64,000 bases of DNA. Origin: Phorcus lineatus (taxonomy: Eukaryota > Mollusca > Gastropoda > Trochida > Trochidae). The notes under the pieces were generated by a model, which saw only the letters and a program-made list of their open reading frames with translations, did not search any database and was not told the DNA's origin. The stretch lies in NCBI GenBank assembly GCA_921293015.1, contig OV121082.1, positions 23,041,997-23,105,996 on the forward strand, given 5' to 3'. Below, piece by piece: positions 59,776 to 64,000 of the stretch. A program made the position numbers and the translations under genes. Positions within the stretch are counted from its first letter, which is position 1, and each line of letters begins with the position of its first letter.

Positions 59776-60419
59776 TCTGTTTCAACATGTCTGTGAAGCA
59801 GTAAAAACATTTTGTTACATAAATTTGTTGAAATCATTGGCTTTAGATATATAAAGGTCAATCAAGCATAAGGCTAAGCCAAAAAAGGCATATCTGTGAT
59901 GTATTAAGTTTGATTAAGCAATTATTGAAAAGGGAAATATGCTCATGGCAAACTGACTTTCCGGCTGTCAATGTATGAAATTCAAGAATTCAAATCCTGC
60001 CAGAGGCTTTGTCTGCAGTAGGGAACTGTTCTACACGCATTGAGTTAGGTACAATACTGAATTTCACTGCACTACCACTAATGGTTTGCTAGTTCCAGCA
60101 GATGCAGGATGCTTGCAGGTTTCACAGGCTTCACCGCATTGCATGGCCACCATGATGTTGTGGGCTTTCTCCCTCCAATATTATTAGCAGCCAAAGAATA
60201 AGTGAAATACTCTTGAATAGGTGGTTATTACCTAAATGAGTATTAACTTGGTGAATGTCACTAGATTTTTTGGGGGGAGAGAAGGAATGATGAATATTTT
60301 ACCGTTGGATGTAAAACGGCACATTTTTGAGATTTTTATGCAAACAATTAGGTTTAGAACAATTTATATATGAAAGAAATAATAGAATCTACTGGAATAA
60401 CTATATTGTGCTTATTTAC

Positions 60420-60733
60420 ATGGTGCCAAAACTGTAATATATATGCGATAACATGGTGTGCCAAAAAGGTAATAATTTTGCCAAGAGCCAAAATTGTAAA
60501 TTTTGCTTGAACAAAAATGCCTAACAATTTTGGCTCCACCTTTTTGGCTCACAAAAAATATAATTCTCATAAAAAATTCAAAAATAACAATTAACTGTTC
60601 AAAACCACTTTTTATTGTTAGCTAAATGATAATTAATATTTTAACTGTCTTGAATAAGTCATTTTGCAGCTAATAAAAAATGAGCCAAAAAGGTAACAAT
60701 TTTGCTATATGGTCAAAAAGGTAATAATTGTAC

Positions 60734-60785
<52 letters not shown>
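60420..60785 (+). repeat. GAGCCAAAAAGGTAA element ending in (TA)n
   Basis: It contains GTGTGCCAAAAAGGTAATAA, an inverted pair of AAAATTG/CAATTTT and GCTCAC motifs, ATGAGCCAAAAAGGTAAC and GGTCAAAAAGGTAATAAT, then a TA run (60735-60785). It is the same family as 38218-38520 in opposite orientation, and it shares its key motif with the 172-bp satellite monomer. Confidence 0.7.
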
Positions 60786-60788
<3 letters not shown>

Positions 60789-61092
60789 AATTCCTCGAGA
60801 TTGAACAGTTTACCCTCAAGGTGAATTATATCATTGATAAATATAACACCTTTCTTGTACCACGATTTGTACATTATAGGTTGTCCATCTATTTTAACTC
60901 CATCATTATTCCACAAGGACTGACTAAGAAGGTCAATTTCTTAAATGTTTTCAACGTTCAACCCATACGAGGGGCTTAAAATGGTGTAGTCTCGATCTGT
61001 ACTTTCATTGTTGATTGGAGTATTTTACGAATGCTTCCAATGTCATATGCCGTACACTTCTGCGCAATCGCAGGAGAACTCGTGCAATTTCC

Positions 61093-61171
61093 GGTATAAA
61101 CAAGAGGAACGAAAACACTGGGTCAGCTGACTGACAAAACCTGAGTTCAGCTTTTATTTTCATCGTGTCAG
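61093..61171 (+). other. Probable non-coding first exon of the alpha-glucosidase gene
   Basis: A TATA-like GGTATAAACA at about 61092 precedes a 70-80 base segment ending CGTGTCAG/GTAAGTA, a perfect splice donor at 61172. The palindrome GTCAGCTGAC (61122-61131) lies inside. The next strong acceptor on this strand that leads to a gene is at 62543. The exon start is a guess. Confidence 0.45.
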
Positions 61172-62543
61172 GTAAGTACAATAATGGGAAAACTTCTTTG
61201 AATGGTAGAACTGCACTTTACCGGGCGCTAGTGATTATCATCTGCAACAAATTTCCTACTCCTACGCCAGACGAACTAACCCTGCTACCGGTAGAGGCTA
61301 AAGATCGTCGACAGTGTTTTCTTTTATTTTGAAATTACAATTTACACTGCACGTTGCAAAATCAAGTTAAGATATGGACTATAAGCACAAACCGGTCAAT
61401 AAATCAATGTTGCACAAATAAGTCAATATTGAATATTGGACTGACAAAAAAAAACCTTTTTCAAATGTTTTTGCTACATATTACTTGTTTAAAAAATTAC
61501 AGTGTTGAAATATCTGTCAATGTAAAATGCCTTCTCAAGTTCAAAACTTTTTGGATTATTTAATAATTATTAAGTCGCCATATAAGTTTATGTCAAAACT
61601 GGTTTTTGTTTATGCATGTAAGGAGCTTTATTTCACCAAGTGAAACATATATTTGGTTTAACTTTGATTTAACATTCACAACAGATATATTTTAAATATA
61701 TTTTCTGGTTTTATATCAATGCATATCAATCAAGTTATTTTCTCATCCAATTTAATTCCGAAAGTGTAAGTAGATGTTATGGCAGCAGCAAAACTTGAAT
61801 TGGCATGGCTAACCAACTGTGTTTAAAAAGGATTTGAAAGACCAAAAATTATATAATGAAAAGACTTTATTATATCATTGCGGATGAAATACTCTATTCT
61901 TTCAGTGAAATATACCCTCTATCAGGCCACAGTGGCGATAACCTTTATCTTCACTCTACTCAGTGGCAATATACTTTATTATCACTTGTCAAAAGGTCAA
62001 GCTGACCCAACACTGAGGTTTGAAATAATCGGTCAAATTGAGTTTATTAAGTGGGGTTTTCTTGTAAATAAGTTTGTTTTTACAGGACATAATGTATTTT
62101 CCAACCATTTTTAGCTTTCATTATTTGGAACTAGTTTGTTGTGGCAAATTTATGAATTTTGCACATGGGCAATTGAGCATGAGAGGCAGTGAGGGTTTTT
62201 AAAAATAGCGTTTTTAAAGATTAAAGATTGTTATATAATAAATAGAATATTAAATGATGTTTGTCAAGTACGATATTAATCTCATCGAGACACCACTTGT
62301 GAAAATATATCAACTTTGCCCACGCCACTTGATGAGATAAACTAAATTGTATTTGACAAACATAATTTCATATCCTCTATATATCATTGTTTTTGCCAAA
62401 TATCATTATGTAATCTTTTTAAGTGAGAAAGTGCTCACTCATGAAACTCATGAAAATATCACTCTCTATCTTCATTCCATGAAATAAAAATGGCAATCGA
62501 CAAAAACAATGGATTCTCTATTTATAATATTATTTTTCTTCAG
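61172..62543 (+). other. Probable first intron of the alpha-glucosidase gene
   Basis: AT-rich, with no other feature seen. It runs from the donor GTAAGTA at 61172 to the acceptor TTATTTTTCTTCAG ending at 62543. Confidence 0.4.
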
Positions 62544-62564
62544 GAACAAGGATATGAAGCAACC

Positions 62565-63392
62565 ATGAAGGAAAAAGGAAATTCAGACAAAATCCAAACT
62601 CCCTTCAGTGTTCGTAATGTCGTGGAACCTGTCGTTGTTATTTGTGTTGTTTTTGGAGGATTTGCCTTGATCTTACACATGACATCGCCGTCTTTTGTTC
62701 ATTCACATTTGATCAACGCCACCTGGTGGAAAAGTCAAGCATTAAGCTGGACAAAAGTGCATTCCTCTGTCTTTGACCAATTCACACAAGACGATTTTGA
62801 TTCAGATGATTTCTCAAATAAAAAATATCTGATCCAGGAGCAGAGAATATTCAAAGTAGAATCACTCCTTTCCAAAGTAAGAAATGGAAACTATGAAAAG
62901 GTTGTTCAAAACACAATTATCGAAAAAGAAATATTTCCAAATAAACAAGTTTCTTCATTTGAATATGTCCGTGTCATGGAGTTTGAGAAAGACGAAATAA
63001 TGAAAAGTGACAAGAGAGAAGAAATTATGAATAAACCTGAAATTGCTTCAAATGAGGAAAATATATTTGCAAGAAAATGTCGTGAAATTCCAAAGAATGA
63101 AAGATTTGACTGCCATCCAGAGGAAAGTGCAAATGAAGTTGCATGTTTGGAAAGAGGATGCTGTTGGCATAAGATTTTGCCCGAAAATTCAACCGACAGT
63201 TCATCATTTGGAGTCCCATTCTGCTTTTATCCAGAGAATTATGAAGGATATTCAGTGCTTGGTCTGTCAAAACCCAACGATATTGAGTTTATGGTCGATA
63301 TGCAGAGAACGAAGAAATCTTACTATCCAGATGAAGTTAAACAGGTTATGATGAACGTCATGTTTGAAACAGACTACAGGATGAGGGTCAAG
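62565..63392 (+). CDS. Lysosomal alpha-glucosidase-like protein, first coding exon (GH31, partial)
   Basis: N-terminal 276 codons of a family 31 glycoside hydrolase that would release glucose from glycogen or maltose-type chains. The exon begins after the acceptor at 62543; the first ATG inside it, AACCATGA with A at -3, is taken as the start, since the upstream in-frame ATG at 62490 is intronic. Residues about 21-39 (PVVVICVVFGGFALILHM) form a signal anchor. A charged linker follows. Residues about 172-225 are a P-type trefoil domain: KCREIPKNERFDCHP, CLERGCCW, GVPFCFYPENYEGY. The start of the GH31 N-terminal sandwich comes next (SYYPDEVKQVMMNVMFETDY, RMRVK). The exon ends in phase 0 at AAG/GTCAGT (63393); reading on reaches TAA within a few codons. 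Catalytic exons lie beyond the window. Intestinal maltase-type membrane enzymes have the same layout, so lysosomal versus plasma-membrane location is open. Confidence 0.88.
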
Positions 63393-64000
63393 GTCAGTAT
63401 CTGTTAATCTTGAGGTCAAGTTTAGGTCATCAGCACATTTTTTTTTTTTCTTAAAATTTTCCCAAATATGATTTTGCTAAATGCGTTTTCTTCAGAGAGT
63501 CATCTTATGACTAAACACGAGTATACGTAGGTGTAAAAAGAAAGTAACAGATTTCAAGTAAAAACTAGTGGCAGTCATTCTAGTATGTTCACCTAAGTAT
63601 AACCATTTAAGGTAGGGGAAAGAGTGTATGTAGCTTTACTGATATTATGTATATATATTAAATAACATATTATGTTCCCCTAAAAACCCCTTTCTTTGAT
63701 TAAAAAATTTTGCCTTGCAATTGGAAATACTTAATTTCTTTCATGAGTTCACTTTTTTCATGTAAAAACATGAAAGAACATAGAGTTCTTTCATTGTTTT
63801 AAAAAATAAAACAAAAATTAAAAAAAGTTTCTGGTGTATAGGGTGAGGGTCAAGGTCAATATGAGATCATTTTGGGGTTTAACTTTTTTTACTGACTCTG
63901 CATATATATATCTTCAATTTTGGAAAAAATTAAAGACTATCTTTAGTAGCAACTACAAGAAATTTTGATTTTACTATCAGGAACAGAAGAGTTAACAAGA
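63393..64000 (+). other. Intron of the alpha-glucosidase gene
   Basis: No further GH31 exon was recognised before the window ends. A 30-base stretch near 63840 (TAGGGTGAGGGTCAAGGTCA) echoes the exon end AGGATGAGGGTCAAGGTCAG, and a trace of MITE family 2 lies near 63715. Confidence 0.45.

Noticed and set aside
62490-62564. ATG at 62490 as the alpha-glucosidase start
   Set aside because: A strong acceptor at 62543 lies between it and the anchor, and the ATG at 62565 has better context.
1-64000. tRNA or rRNA genes
   Set aside because: No cloverleaf with A and B boxes and no rRNA-like sequence was noticed by eye; a dedicated scan was not possible.

Overview
This window looks like nuclear DNA of an invertebrate animal, most likely a bivalve mollusc. 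It is AT-rich, gene-sparse and has splice signals and AATAAA sites. It carries two recognisable host gene families: a family 31 (beta-1,3-galactosyltransferase-like) glycosyltransferase and a family 31 glycosidase with a trefoil domain. The rest is mostly satellites, microsatellites, TTAA-flanked MITEs, Tc1/mariner relics and non-LTR and Penelope-like retroelement remains. The bivalve call rests on the general character of the repeats and is an inference. No prokaryotic features are present.

Layout. 1-4.2 kb: a MITE copy, a 290-bp dispersed direct repeat and a decayed reverse transcriptase on the minus strand. 4.3-8.6 kb: a 62-bp satellite. 8.8-9.7 kb: an element with 18-bp inverted ends. 11.0-11.9 kb: two back-to-back MITEs sharing one TTAA, directly upstream of an intact GT31 coding exon (12,004-13,110). 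15-19 kb: two Tc1-like transposase relics, a GT31 fragment fused to a MITE end and amplified as 100-bp tandem units, and a long-TIR MITE. 19.6-20.7 kb: Penelope-like remnants with two hammerhead ribozyme-like motifs. 24.9-30.8 kb: a second GT31 copy, killed by stop codons and by a full-length 4.8-kb LINE with a 5-bp target duplication. 31-46 kb: further MITEs, microsatellites, a Tc1 deletion derivative with intact ends, and scattered splice-like signals that may belong to a non-coding transcript. 45-48 kb: GACCCC-type repeats of about 147 bp. 48.2-58.9 kb: a large satellite of about 172-bp monomers with higher-order structure, interrupted near its start by a CCCCCGC hairpin element. 60-61 kb: an element related to that satellite. 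61-63.4 kb: the 5' end of a membrane-anchored lysosomal alpha-glucosidase-like gene on the plus strand, running off the window.

The most interesting signals are (1) the hammerhead-like folds at 20.0 and 20.5 kb, one with a U3/A8 core that would keep the usual 3-8 base pair; (2) the LINE, whose two ORFs lie in one frame separated by a single UAG, with no AUG ahead of the endonuclease, and whose 5' end carries a CRE and a YY1-like site; (3) the unequal divergence of the two GT31 copies, which suggests gene conversion of the catalytic half; and (4) the higher-order periodicity of both satellites.
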